DNA of 64,000 nt from Tenacibaculum larymnensis (GTDB lineage Bacteria > Bacteroidota > Bacteroidia > Flavobacteriales > Flavobacteriaceae), in NCBI RefSeq assembly GCF_028829235.1, contig NZ_JAIWJY010000001.1, positions 558,001-622,000 of the forward strand, given 5' to 3'. Of this stretch, positions 44,150 through 53,170 are shown piece after piece. Position numbers and translations under genes: made by a program. The notes under the pieces are model-generated. The model saw only the letters and a program-made list of their open reading frames with translations. It was not told where the DNA came from and did not search any database. Within the stretch, counting starts at the first letter, position 1; each line of letters begins with the position of its first letter.

Positions 44150-46411
44150 TTAAGCTTCTATTTCAGCTGTTTTTGTACTGATATGAAACTCTTCATATGT
44201 TTCTAGTAAACTCATTAATCCAGATACTAAATCTTGTGTCTCAATTAAAATACTAAAGTATAATGTAGTATTCTTTGGACTTGTTTCATCTGTTCTAATA
44301 CGTTCTACTTGTTTTTCTATAGATTTAGATACATCTTTTAACAACTCTTTCTTTTCGTTAATAATATGTCCTAAATTATCAAAACTTCTATTTTCAAAAG
44401 TATCACCAATATCAGCTAATAGCTTAGAAAGTGTATTGTCAATACTTTTAAGATCTTTAATTTGTCCTTTTTTAAGGTTTTTATGGTTGTTATTAACGTG
44501 CTTGTAAGTAGCTCTAGAGATGTAGCTAATAGACTGAGCAACGTCTTGTAAATACCCTAAAATTAAAATATAGAATCTACTTGCTTGTACCGAAGTATCG
44601 TCTAAAGACTTAATAAAGTAGAATACACCGTCTTTTAAGTTATCAATTTCATCATTTAGTTTTGTAACGTGTTTATCAGTTTTACGTAATTTAACTAAAT
44701 CGTGTGTGGCAAGGTCTTTTACAACGCTTGAGTATAATTTATTAATACGATGAGCAACACCAGCAATATGATCTGAGCTTTCTTCAATCACACCGTTAAT
44801 GGTGATTAATTCTGCTCTCTCCATATGTACTTGTTTCTTCTCTTCTTTAGATTTTTTTCTGTGTTGTAAAGTGTTTCTTGCAATTAAAAGAGCAACCACT
44901 AATAACAATACAGGAATCATTACCATATCCCAGCTAATTAAGTAAGCTACTAAAGCTGCAGTTAAGAAAGCTGTAATCGCTGTTAAGAACCATCCACCAA
45001 TAACATTAATTACACCAGCAACTCTATAAACAGCACTTTCACGTCCCCAAGCTCTATCAGCTAAAGAGGTACCCATTGCAACCATAAATGTTACATAAGT
45101 GGTAGATAATGGTAATTTCATTGAAGTTGCAATAGAAATTAAAATACCAGCAACAATTAAGTTTACAGATGCTCTTACTAAATCGAAAGCAGGCATTTCG
45201 TAAGTTTTGTCTTTAGGTAATTCAATTACAGGTTTTTGAAACTTTGAATCGATAAAGTTTAAAGTCTTTTTAGGTATAATAGCACTAATACCTAGGTTTA
45301 CTCCCATAGCTGCTCTAACTACAACTCTAGATAATGGGTTCGGTTGAAATTTTTCATGTCCGTCTCCTTGGCGAGATAAATCAATACCAGTTTTAATTAC
45401 ATTTCTAGCTTTGCTAGAAGTCCATAAAGTGACAACCATTACTGCTCCTGCTAATAATAATAACCATACGTTAGAAGGTACTTTCTTAGCTAAAATTCCC
45501 ATAGAGAATGCATCAGGTGCAACACCAGATACTTCCCAAGCTTGGTATGAGTTCCAAGCAGCAATTGGTACACCAATAAAGTTTACTAAATCGTTACCAG
45601 AAAAGGCCATTGCTAAAGAGAAGGTACCTACACCAATAATCAATTTTAAGATATTGACTTTGAAAAAATGGATTAATACTTGAGATATAGCACTCCAAAA
45701 AACAAAGCCTCCAGCAATTATAACAAGTGTGTTTCCTTCAACTAAATGTTTTATATCTTTATAAAAAGGAGTTCCTTTCATTCCTTTAACAAAGATAAAA
45801 TATGTAATAGCCGTAATTGCGAAACCACCAAATAAAGCATTGATGTAACTAGCTCTTTTTTCAAAATTAAACGAATAAATTAAACGAGAAAAGAACTGTA
45901 CAATTGCACCAACAGAAAAAGCAACTACTACGGAGAGTAGAATACCATTTATAATCTGAATAGCTTTTTTATGATTAATGTAGTTCCAAATGTCTGAAAT
46001 TGATTGAGCTTCGTTAGCTGCAATTTTAATTAATGACACACAAACAGCTGCCCCTAATAATTCAAATACAATAGAAACTGTTGTTGAGGTAGGCATTCCT
46101 AATGAGTTAAAGATATCTAATAGTAAGATATCAGTAATCATAACAGCCATAAAAATAAACATGATGTCTTGGAACATAAACATGCTAGGGTTAAAAATAC
46201 CCTTACGTGCTACTTCCATCATACCGCTTGAGGTAACTGCTCCAAAAAACACCCCAACGCTCGCAATTATCATAATATTTCTTACTTTAATTGCTTTAGA
46301 ACCAATTGCTGAATTTAAAAAGTTAACAGCATCGTTACTAACTCCCACAACCAAGTCTACAATAGCTAAAACAGCCAAAGCGACTAGCATCAAAATATAT
46401 GGATCTCCCAT
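44150..46411 (-). CDS. PiT phosphate transporter fused to a C-terminal PhoU-like domain
   Basis: 753 residues. The first ~530 are a PiT permease: GVSNDAVNFLNSAIG near the N-terminus and SGNDLVNFIGVPIAA in the middle mark the two inverted halves, with STTVSIVFELLG-type loops. After a basic linker (HRKKSKEEKKQ) a helical domain of about 200 residues follows (LITINGVIEESSDHIAGVAHRINKLYS...), with PhoU-like acidic helices. A PhoU domain may gate transport by phosphate or metal. It is downstream of a phosphate-type porin gene and has its own tandem-repeat promoter, pointing to phosphate-starvation control. Confidence 0.9.
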   Translation of the reverse strand: MGDPYILMLVALAVLAIVDLVVGVSNDAVNFLNSAIGSKAIKVRNIMIIASVGVFFGAVTSSGMMEVARKGIFNPSMFMFQDIMFIFMAVMITDILLLDIFNSLGMPTSTTVSIVFELLGAAVCVSLIKIAANEAQSISDIWNYINHKKAIQIINGILLSVVVAFSVGAIVQFFSRLIYSFNFEKRASYINALFGGFAITAITYFIFVKGMKGTPFYKDIKHLVEGNTLVIIAGGFVFWSAISQVLIHFFKVNILKLIIGVGTFSLAMAFSGNDLVNFIGVPIAAWNSYQAWEVSGVAPDAFSMGILAKKVPSNVWLLLLAGAVMVVTLWTSSKARNVIKTGIDLSRQGDGHEKFQPNPLSRVVVRAAMGVNLGISAIIPKKTLNFIDSKFQKPVIELPKDKTYEMPAFDLVRASVNLIVAGILISIATSMKLPLSTTYVTFMVAMGTSLADRAWGRESAVYRVAGVINVIGGWFLTAITAFLTAALVAYLISWDMVMIPVLLLVVALLIARNTLQHRKKSKEEKKQVHMERAELITINGVIEESSDHIAGVAHRINKLYSSVVKDLATHDLVKLRKTDKHVTKLNDEIDNLKDGVFYFIKSLDDTSVQASRFYILILGYLQDVAQSISYISRATYKHVNNNHKNLKKGQIKDLKSIDNTLSKLLADIGDTFENRSFDNLGHIINEKKELLKDVSKSIEKQVERIRTDETSPKNTTLYFSILIETQDLVSGLMSLLETYEEFHISTKTAEIEA

Positions 46412-46435
46412 TTTTTAGTTTTTAATTAAGTTTTG

Positions 46436-46443
46436 CAAATTTA
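46436..46443 (-). promoter_or_regulatory. -7 promoter element of the PiT-PhoU gene
   Basis: TAAATTTG on the minus strand, exact TAnnTTTG match, with a Pho-box-like repeat beginning 19 bases upstream in place of a -33 element. Confidence 0.65.
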
Positions 46444-46462
46444 GTTACACAAGAACGCTCTC

Positions 46463-46480
46463 ATGTTATGTTTATGTTAT
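46463..46480 (-). promoter_or_regulatory. Pho-box-like tandem repeat upstream of the PiT-PhoU gene
   Basis: On the minus strand two identical 7-mers ATAACAT are separated by 4 bases (AAAC), an 11-bp period. The unit resembles TTAACA half-sites of Bacillus PhoP and the 7+4+7 layout of enterobacterial PhoB boxes. It sits where a -33 element would be. Confidence 0.5.
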
Positions 46481-46483
46481 CAT

Positions 46484-47686
46484 TTAAAGGTGTATGTCTA
46501 CCTGTAATCTATACATCAATTGATTTGTAGCTGTTGCTATATCTAAGTAACTAATATCGGTTTGTACTTTTAATTTATGACCAACAATGTACTTTGATAA
46601 TCCTATTGTGTATTGATTTTCAGTTCCTTTTCCTGTAATGTTTTCGTCTAAAGAAATGTTAGTAAAACGACCAGATACTTCCCAGTCTTTAGCAAATAAA
46701 TACCCTGATTGAAGGTTTAAACCACTTCCTACTTGTACAATTTCTCCTGTAAGAGTTCCATCTGAGTTTTTTGCGAAAGGATCTTCGGCGTCTCGGTATG
46801 AATATTCTCCCATAAAAGAGAATCCTTTATATTTAAACATAGCATCCATAAAAAAGGTTGATATGTTTGTTTGATAGTAACCTTCATCATTAACCATATA
46901 TGTACCTTGGTTACTTCTAGTTTTTACGGCATTGTTATTAAAGTCATAACTCATACCAATAGCAAGTTTAGGTGCTTGCTCTCTTTTTAAGTCTCCACCT
47001 ATATAATCTCCTTTGCCTTCAAACTTTCCAAAAGGTAAAAATTCTAGATGAGCAGTATATTGATGTCCGCCTAGGTTTCCTACAGTAACATTTCTTCCTT
47101 CACCTTGAGAAAAAGCTAAAGCTTCTCTAACAATAAACTTATCAGATAAATTAAAATGATGTCTTAACTGTATTCCCATATCTCTATCAATATTAAAACG
47201 TTTGTTTAATAAAGAACGATCTACTAATTGCATATTAGCAGAAGAAATAACACGTTCACGGTTTCCAGGTAGTTTGGTTTGTCCAAACCATAATTCAAAA
47301 TTTTGATGGAAGTTCCACTTTAGAACTGCATCTAAAATGTATCTTGGGGCGTTTCCTGTATGTTCTGAAGCGCCACTAATATCTCTATTAGATAATCCAA
47401 GTTCCATTTTATATTTTAATTTAGGAGAAAAAGCAAATCCTTTAAATTTTAATCGAGCTCTTCTTACTAACATTGAAGATGTTGGGTTATATAAACCATC
47501 TTTGTTGGAATCCCATTCTGCTGTTGCTAAAAATTGCATTCTAGCACCCATATTCATAGACCAAGTACTGTCTTTTCCTACTAGATTAAATATACCCTTT
47601 CCAAATTTTGGTGCGTTTGTTTGTTGTGCATGTGTGTAGAGTAACACAAACATACTTACAGACGTAAGTACTGTTTTATAGTTCAT
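46484..47686 (-). CDS. Phosphate-selective porin O/P-like outer-membrane protein
   Basis: 400 residues with a signal peptide (MNYKTVLTSVSMFVLLYTHAQ). The barrel begins FNLVGKDSTWSMNMGARMQFLA and contains RRARLKFKGFAFSPKLKYKMELGLSN and LWFGQTKLPGNRERVISSANMQLVDRSLLN. These are characteristic of OprO/OprP-type porins that channel phosphate or pyrophosphate across the outer membrane. It lies 72 bases upstream of the PiT-PhoU gene on the same strand, forming a two-step phosphate route. A triple 11-bp repeat stands in its promoter. Phosphate selectivity itself is inferred from family and context. Confidence 0.88.
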   Translation of the reverse strand: MNYKTVLTSVSMFVLLYTHAQQTNAPKFGKGIFNLVGKDSTWSMNMGARMQFLATAEWDSNKDGLYNPTSSMLVRRARLKFKGFAFSPKLKYKMELGLSNRDISGASEHTGNAPRYILDAVLKWNFHQNFELWFGQTKLPGNRERVISSANMQLVDRSLLNKRFNIDRDMGIQLRHHFNLSDKFIVREALAFSQGEGRNVTVGNLGGHQYTAHLEFLPFGKFEGKGDYIGGDLKREQAPKLAIGMSYDFNNNAVKTRSNQGTYMVNDEGYYQTNISTFFMDAMFKYKGFSFMGEYSYRDAEDPFAKNSDGTLTGEIVQVGSGLNLQSGYLFAKDWEVSGRFTNISLDENITGKGTENQYTIGLSKYIVGHKLKVQTDISYLDIATATNQLMYRLQVDIHL

Positions 47687-47731
47687 TAGATGTTGTTTAT
47701 TAGTTTTTGTCGCGGCAAATAACTAACCCTT

Positions 47732-47760
47732 ATGTTAACTTAGTGTTAATCTAATATTAA
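47732..47760 (-). promoter_or_regulatory. Pho-box-like triple repeat upstream of the porin gene
   Basis: On the minus strand three 7-mers TTAATAT, TTAACAC and TTAACAT are each separated by 4 bases, an exact 11-bp period. The upstream two units lie at the same distance (27 bases, unit edge to TTTG edge) from the TTTG at 47716-47719 as the pair does in the PiT-PhoU promoter. Confidence 0.55.
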
Positions 47761-47792
47761 AAAACTGCCTTGTTTTCAAGGCAGTATATAGT
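47757..47792 (-). terminator. Terminator downstream of the metallophosphoesterase gene
   Basis: Perfect stem ACTGCCTTG with CAAGGCAGT (47765-47786). In the minus direction it ends in a T run that runs into the porin promoter repeats. It lies about 160 bases after the metallophosphoesterase stop. Confidence 0.75.
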
Positions 47793-47951
47793 GAGTCAAA
47801 TAAATAGTCGACAAAAACTAATAAATTTATAATGACTACTCCTCTTTTAGAGGTGAATCAAAAGTATTCTCTTTTTTTAATATAAATATTAAGTACAATT
47901 TAATAAACTGTTATGTGATGTGAGGGTTTAAGTTAATAAAAAGTTACGAAG

Positions 47952-48836
47952 TTAAATGTAGTCGGTTATTTTTTTAGGCCCCTCAAGAACAGATCTTGTA
48001 ATTTGCATAGTACCATCTTCTTTAGTTACTACATGCCACTTAATAAGAGTTATTTCATTATTCTCAATTTCTAAACCAGTTATGCATCTAGGGTGTACAC
48101 AGCTACCATCATTAAAATGTGGAAGTTTGTTTTTTGATGGAAATCTGGGGCGATGTGTATGTCCTGTAATAATCATTTGATTATTATTACTCTTAATCCA
48201 TTCTTCTAAACGGCGTTCTACCTTTATTAATCCTTTAAAGTTTTGAGCAGGACTTGTGGGGTCTTTAATTCCATGTATTTGTAAAGGTCGCCATAAAACA
48301 CGAACCAAAAACCTGCTGAATTTCCAAAAAGTATAATTAAACCAATCTGCTTGATGACCGTGGAGTAAGAAGATAGATTTACCATCTTCTTGTACCAGTT
48401 TAATTGCTTCAGAAAAAGAAGCATTTGGCATTAACTCTTTTTTCTTTCCGTCAATAGTGTCGTAATAAGAATTAAAGTTTTTAGCAACATTTTTAGGCTT
48501 TCGATAATTCATATCATGGTTTCCCCAGATAAAATATAACCTGTTTTGTTGGTGAAACTTTTGGAGTAATAGGTAGATGTATTTATTGGCATTGAAAATA
48601 TTTACAAATTTATTTTCCCAAAGTTCATCACCATCCCCCAACTCTATATAAGTGAATTCTTTTTGTAAATATTGAGATAAAGCATAATGATATATTTTTC
48701 TATTACGAGCAAAGTCATCAGCAAAACTGTTGTCACCTCTATGGCAATCAGAAAATAAAATATATTTAGAACTCTCATTTAAAGGTAGCTCCTTTGCTCT
48801 TTTAAAAGCTCTGTTTATTCTATGATTTGAAGACAT
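47952..48836 (-). CDS. Calcineurin-like metallophosphoesterase (LpxH-like fold)
   Basis: 294 residues. All metal-binding motifs of the calcineurin-like fold are present in order: FSDCHRG (D-x-H), LGDGDELWE (GDxx(D/E)), IWGNHDMNY (GNHD), FLLHGHQAD and ITGHTHRP (GHxH). The overall layout and helical insert resemble LpxH-type UDP-diacylglucosamine hydrolases, but an adjacent Glu replaces the usual Asp of the second motif (GDGDE). The substrate could be a nucleotide-lipid or another phosphodiester. It lies in the phosphorus-related zone but has no tandem repeat of the Pho type upstream. Confidence 0.82.
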   Translation of the reverse strand: MSSNHRINRAFKRAKELPLNESSKYILFSDCHRGDNSFADDFARNRKIYHYALSQYLQKEFTYIELGDGDELWENKFVNIFNANKYIYLLLQKFHQQNRLYFIWGNHDMNYRKPKNVAKNFNSYYDTIDGKKKELMPNASFSEAIKLVQEDGKSIFLLHGHQADWFNYTFWKFSRFLVRVLWRPLQIHGIKDPTSPAQNFKGLIKVERRLEEWIKSNNNQMIITGHTHRPRFPSKNKLPHFNDGSCVHPRCITGLEIENNEITLIKWHVVTKEDGTMQITRSVLEGPKKITDYI

Positions 48837-49031
48837 TGGTAGTAGAAGTTTATGCGCATATAAAGGTGCAAAAAAATGAAATATACAACAAAATTTATTG
48901 AGTGTTAAAATAGGTAAGCTATTAAGTTAAGTTTATGATTAAATAAGAAGGTGAAAAATATTTTAGTTCTATAATGTTAATTTTTAATAACTTACAAGAA
49001 AATTTATAATTAACATTAATACCCTTCAAAA

Positions 49032-51113
49032 ATGAAAAAAAAGTATTTACTACTTTCGTTACTATTGCTGTGCCTTAGTTTTTCTATTGTTCACGGCCAA
49101 GAAAAAATGTTTTATGGTACTATTGAAACCAAAGATGCCTTAAAACTACAAAAAGTTGCTCCTACCGATATTAAGATTCTTTCCTCCACAAATGGTTTTA
49201 GTGCTGTAAAGTTAAGTCATCATGCAGCTGAAAAATTACATCATATGATTTTAACTCATGGTCCCGGGTTTATTTATGAATCTTCTGAAAAAGAAGCTTT
49301 ACAAACCATTCAGAAACTTCAAAGTAAAAAAACTCATCAGCAGAGAGCATCGTATACTATTAGTGAAGATCAACTTGTAAATCAAAGCATAGGTTTGGTG
49401 AATAATACAAATATTGCTAATCATATAGTAGAACTTGAAAATTATGGAACTAGATATCACACAACCCAAAAAGCTACACAAGCTGTTCAAGATTTAAAAC
49501 AAAAATGGGAAACAATGGCTAGTGGTAGGTCTGACGTTAGTGTTAGAATAGTTAACCATAGTAGTACTACAATGCCTTCTGTAGTTATGACAATTCAAGG
49601 AAGTGATCTTCCAAATGAATACGTAATAATAGGTGGTCATATCGATTCTGTTAGTCCAGAAAGAGAAACAAATGCACCTGGTGCTGATGACAATGCTTCT
49701 GGTATTGCTACAATTACAGAGATGGCTAGAGTGCTCTTCCAAATGGACTTTCAGCCAAAACGAACTATTGAGTTTATGGCATTTGCTGCTGAAGAAGTTG
49801 GTTTAAGAGGTTCAAAAGAGATTGCACAGGATTATAAAAATAGAAATGTTAATGTGTTATCGTACGTACAATTTGATATGACAAATTATAAAGGATCACC
49901 TAAAGATGTCTACATTTCTGATGATAGTTATAACAGTAGTACCCTTAATGCTTTTTTAGCTAGTCTTATGGATTATTATAATACTTCAGGAAGTCATCAA
50001 TTTACTTACGATTATACACGATGTAACTACGGTTGTTCTGATCATTATAGTTGGGCACAACAAGGATATGATGCAGCTTTCCCTTTTGAAGCATCATTTA
50101 ATGGTTCAAGCCCTTATATTCATACTGTAAATGATACATCTGACAGATTTCCGACTGCTAATGCTACGCATGCGGCAAAATTTGCTAAACTTGGTTTAGA
50201 GTATTTAATTGAGGTAGCTAAAAGTAAAGGAAGTGTAAGTGTACCAACTTATTGCGATTCAAAAGGAAATAATGTAAATGATGAATATATTCAGAATGTA
50301 ACACTTGGGTCAATTAATAATAATTCAGGAGCGACAAATGGATATGAAGATTTTACTAATATTTCAACTGATATAGAGCAAGGAAGTTCCAATACAATAA
50401 CTGTTACACCTAAATGGACAGGAACGGTTTATAAAGAAGGATATGCTGTTTGGATAGATTATAATCAGGATTCTGATTTTGAAGATAACGGAGAGCAAGT
50501 GTGGGTTAAAAGTGCATCTACTGATAATTCAGTTAATGGTAGCTTTACTGTACCTAATACTGCAAAATTAGGAGTAACAAGAATGAGAGTGTCTATGAGA
50601 TACAATAATACTCCTTCTTCTTGTGGTTCATTTGATTATGGAGAGGTTGAAGATTATACTCTAAATATTATTGAAGGAGATGGAGGAACTAGCACAGATA
50701 TTTGTGATGGTGTACCTCAATATGATTCTTCTCAAAACTATCAGGTTGGTGATAGAGTTGTTTATTTTAATGTTTTGTATGAGAGAACTTCAAGTGGATG
50801 GAATAATATTGGAAACTGTGGTGGTGCTAAAACCGATAATTTAAATGTAAGGCAAGTTTTAGTAAATGATAAAGATGTAATTGTTTTTTCTCCGAACCCT
50901 ATAGAAGGAAGTGCTATAGTTTTACAAGTGAATAATGAGTTGTGGAAAAATAAAGAAGTTGCTATTTATAATGTAAATGGAAGGTTGTTGAAAAAAATAA
51001 AAATGAGCTCTAGAAGTAATAATGTAGATGTTTCAAAATTATCAGCAGGAATCTATTTTGTGTCTTTAGATAATACAGGAAAAACGTATACTAAACAATT
51101 AGTTAAAAAGTAA
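49032..51113 (+). CDS. Secreted M28 zinc aminopeptidase with GEVED, CBM-like and type IX sorting domains
   Basis: 693 residues. Signal peptide 1-22, propeptide to about 110, then an M28 peptidase domain (about 125-405). Zinc ligands: GGHIDSV (His203), PGADDNASG (Asp219), AAEEVGLRG (Glu pair 254-255), QFDMTN (Asp282) and PYIHTVND (His near 369). A GEVED domain (about 425-548) ends in DYGEVEDYTLNI. Then a short chitin-binding-like module (YQVGDRVVYFNVLYERTSSGW) and a C-terminal sorting domain (about 610-693, ending GIYFVSLDNTGKTYTKQLVKK minus a few). It should be exported by type IX secretion, whose channel SprA is encoded at 461. Confidence 0.9.
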   Translation: MKKKYLLLSLLLLCLSFSIVHGQEKMFYGTIETKDALKLQKVAPTDIKILSSTNGFSAVKLSHHAAEKLHHMILTHGPGFIYESSEKEALQTIQKLQSKKTHQQRASYTISEDQLVNQSIGLVNNTNIANHIVELENYGTRYHTTQKATQAVQDLKQKWETMASGRSDVSVRIVNHSSTTMPSVVMTIQGSDLPNEYVIIGGHIDSVSPERETNAPGADDNASGIATITEMARVLFQMDFQPKRTIEFMAFAAEEVGLRGSKEIAQDYKNRNVNVLSYVQFDMTNYKGSPKDVYISDDSYNSSTLNAFLASLMDYYNTSGSHQFTYDYTRCNYGCSDHYSWAQQGYDAAFPFEASFNGSSPYIHTVNDTSDRFPTANATHAAKFAKLGLEYLIEVAKSKGSVSVPTYCDSKGNNVNDEYIQNVTLGSINNNSGATNGYEDFTNISTDIEQGSSNTITVTPKWTGTVYKEGYAVWIDYNQDSDFEDNGEQVWVKSASTDNSVNGSFTVPNTAKLGVTRMRVSMRYNNTPSSCGSFDYGEVEDYTLNIIEGDGGTSTDICDGVPQYDSSQNYQVGDRVVYFNVLYERTSSGWNNIGNCGGAKTDNLNVRQVLVNDKDVIVFSPNPIEGSAIVLQVNNELWKNKEVAIYNVNGRLLKKIKMSSRSNNVDVSKLSAGIYFVSLDNTGKTYTKQLVKK

Positions 51114-51127
51114 TTTTAAACATAGAA

Positions 51128-51165
51128 TAAAAAAGCCCAAGTTTTTAAAACTTGGGCTTTTTGTT
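51128..51165. terminator. Bidirectional terminator between M28 peptidase and DUF5689 genes
   Basis: Stem AAAAAGCCCAAGTTTT with AAAACTTGGGCTTTTT (51130-51162) between converging genes. Confidence 0.92.
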
Positions 51166-51181
51166 TTTTATGATAAAGAGA

Positions 51182-53158
51182 TTATCTTACTCCAGGTGTA
51201 AAATTACCAGGAGCGTCTTGAGGAGCGTTAGTTGTACCAGCTGCACCAGTGTCATTCCATATATCCCATTCTGAGAATGTATATGTTGGGTTTCCTTGTG
51301 TTACTGAAGCTTTACGATTAGCTCTACCATCTTCAAATTCGTGATTTGTATCTGAACCATCTTCACCAGGTACACCAAAAACATCTACTACATTACCGCT
51401 TGGGTCAACTAGTTCTATGTTGTCGTCACCATTTGAATCAGCAGGACCACCAGTGTCAGCAGCTAAATCAGGAGCAAAACCAAACGCAGTTTCAAACGCA
51501 GTTTTTTGTGCAGCAATAACAAATGCTTGTCCAGCGTTAATTGTACTACCGGTTAAATCTATTGATGAAGTAGATTCAGGATTACCATTAGTGTATCTTC
51601 TAATTACCCATCCTGTTAAATCTATGGCATCAGTTCCAGAATTATATAATTCTATAAATCTAGCATTAGCATTATTGTTAGGATCTGCTAATTCTGAAAA
51701 GAAAACAGTATTGGTAGTACTACTACCACCTCCACCACAAGTAGTATAGTCTTCTGTAAAGTTTACATCACTTTCATTTCTTAAATAGATTTGAACTCCA
51801 TTAAAATCAGACATTACTCCTGTAATAGTTCCTCTTTTGTCACTCACAGGGTTGTTAGCAAAAGTAGCTTGACCTCTAACAAAAGTTGTTAATTCATCTC
51901 CGTCACATTCAGAAATTAGCAGATTACTACCGTCATAATTTTTAGTGTTGTCTTTGAACTGCACACCTTCAATTTGTACTAACTTTCCTTGGTAATCACC
52001 AGTTAAAGCCTGTGCTATAGTAATTACTTCAGGAGTAGGTAATGTTCCAGCTGTTGTACTAAGAATATTAGATGGAGAAACATTTAATTGTAATAAGCCA
52101 TTATACTCACTTAATTTAGCTCCGCCAACTGTAATTTCTATTTCGTCTCCTAATTTTAAATCGTAAGCATCACTAAAACGTAAAGCAATACCAGCTGTTG
52201 CATCTTGAGCAAATGCATTTTGATTTGAAATATTATCTGTAGAAAGATCTGAAGTAATTACAAGCTTTAACTTTAAGTTTTGAGTAACAGTAGTTTCACT
52301 ACCAGTATATAATGCCTTTACTTCAGCTAAAGAAGCATCAGTAGGATTGTTATTGCAACCATACTCTTCAGTAAAGTTAACGTCATTTGTATCTCTAATG
52401 TATAATTGATAGTCGCTACTAAACTTTCCTAAAATAGCAGTAACACTTCCTTTTTTGTCAGGAATAGGATAAGATTTAAAAGTTGAAAAACCACTTGTTC
52501 TCATGATAATAGATTCAAAAGTTTCACAACTTGTAAAGTACCTGTTTACTGAAAAAGTATTATCAGGATCTGGGTCAGCATAGGTTAAACCTTTTTCTTC
52601 AGATTGTAACCCTTCAATTTTAACTAATGTATTGATGTGAGCATCAGTTAACTCTCCAATTGTTAAGTTGGTTGGTACTATTTCAGCAATTTCAGAAGAT
52701 CTATCAATAAAGTCGATATAATCGTTTGCGTCAATTCTATCCGTACTATTTCCGTTTAAAACACCTATTTGGAAAGAAGCAAAGTATTTACTTAAAGCAA
52801 GCCCTTTTAGTTTGATATATACTTTTCTACCTACATTGTAGCGAGCACCTAAATTAGTGTCATCTATTCTTACTTCTAAACCAACAGTTGGGTTTTCTGG
52901 TTTATCTTGAATAATGATTGATTTAAAAAAGTTCCCTTCTCTATCATCAGAAACTACATAACCATATACAGTAACGTCCTCTGCAAACTCTATAGGATCA
53001 CCATTGTATTGTGCAATAATTTCGTCTAAAGACTTTAAGTTCTCGTACTGTTTGTCTGGTCCAATAGTTGGTAATTCAAAATCGTTATTGTCAACACATG
53101 AAGCAGAAATTGCAATAAAAAGTATTGCAAAAATCTTGTATAAATTTATTTTTTTCAT
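51182..53158 (-). CDS. Lipoprotein with duplicated DUF5689 domain and C-terminal lamin-tail domain
   Basis: 658 residues. Lipoprotein signal with Cys21 (AISASC), then two copies of a DUF5689/OB-fold-like unit (about 38-268 and 276-472). They end in the near-repeats RDTNDVNFTEEY and RNESDVNFTEDY and share a Asp-Lys-(K/R)-G-(S/T) turn. A Gly/Ser linker (474-482) leads to a lamin-tail domain (about 485-615: FFSELADPNNNANARFIELYN, DLTGWVIRRYT). OB-fold plus lamin-tail modules accompany secreted nucleases. It is 12 bases downstream of a SusC-like receptor gene, so it probably serves as its surface-binding partner. Confidence 0.85.
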   Translation of the reverse strand: MKKINLYKIFAILFIAISASCVDNNDFELPTIGPDKQYENLKSLDEIIAQYNGDPIEFAEDVTVYGYVVSDDREGNFFKSIIIQDKPENPTVGLEVRIDDTNLGARYNVGRKVYIKLKGLALSKYFASFQIGVLNGNSTDRIDANDYIDFIDRSSEIAEIVPTNLTIGELTDAHINTLVKIEGLQSEEKGLTYADPDPDNTFSVNRYFTSCETFESIIMRTSGFSTFKSYPIPDKKGSVTAILGKFSSDYQLYIRDTNDVNFTEEYGCNNNPTDASLAEVKALYTGSETTVTQNLKLKLVITSDLSTDNISNQNAFAQDATAGIALRFSDAYDLKLGDEIEITVGGAKLSEYNGLLQLNVSPSNILSTTAGTLPTPEVITIAQALTGDYQGKLVQIEGVQFKDNTKNYDGSNLLISECDGDELTTFVRGQATFANNPVSDKRGTITGVMSDFNGVQIYLRNESDVNFTEDYTTCGGGGSSTTNTVFFSELADPNNNANARFIELYNSGTDAIDLTGWVIRRYTNGNPESTSSIDLTGSTINAGQAFVIAAQKTAFETAFGFAPDLAADTGGPADSNGDDNIELVDPSGNVVDVFGVPGEDGSDTNHEFEDGRANRKASVTQGNPTYTFSEWDIWNDTGAAGTTNAPQDAPGNFTPGVR

Positions 53159-53170
53159 TTTGAGTGTTTT

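Noticed and set aside
47832..47885. 17-codon frame starting MTTPLLEVNQ between the porin and metallophosphoesterase genes
   Set aside because: Too short, no promoter element in front, and the same bases hold a small imperfect hairpin.
48915..48945. AAGTTAA-GTTT-ATGATTA before the M28 gene as a further Pho-box-like repeat
   Set aside because: Second unit matches poorly and no -7 element is suitably placed. It shows how AT-rich DNA gives weak look-alikes.
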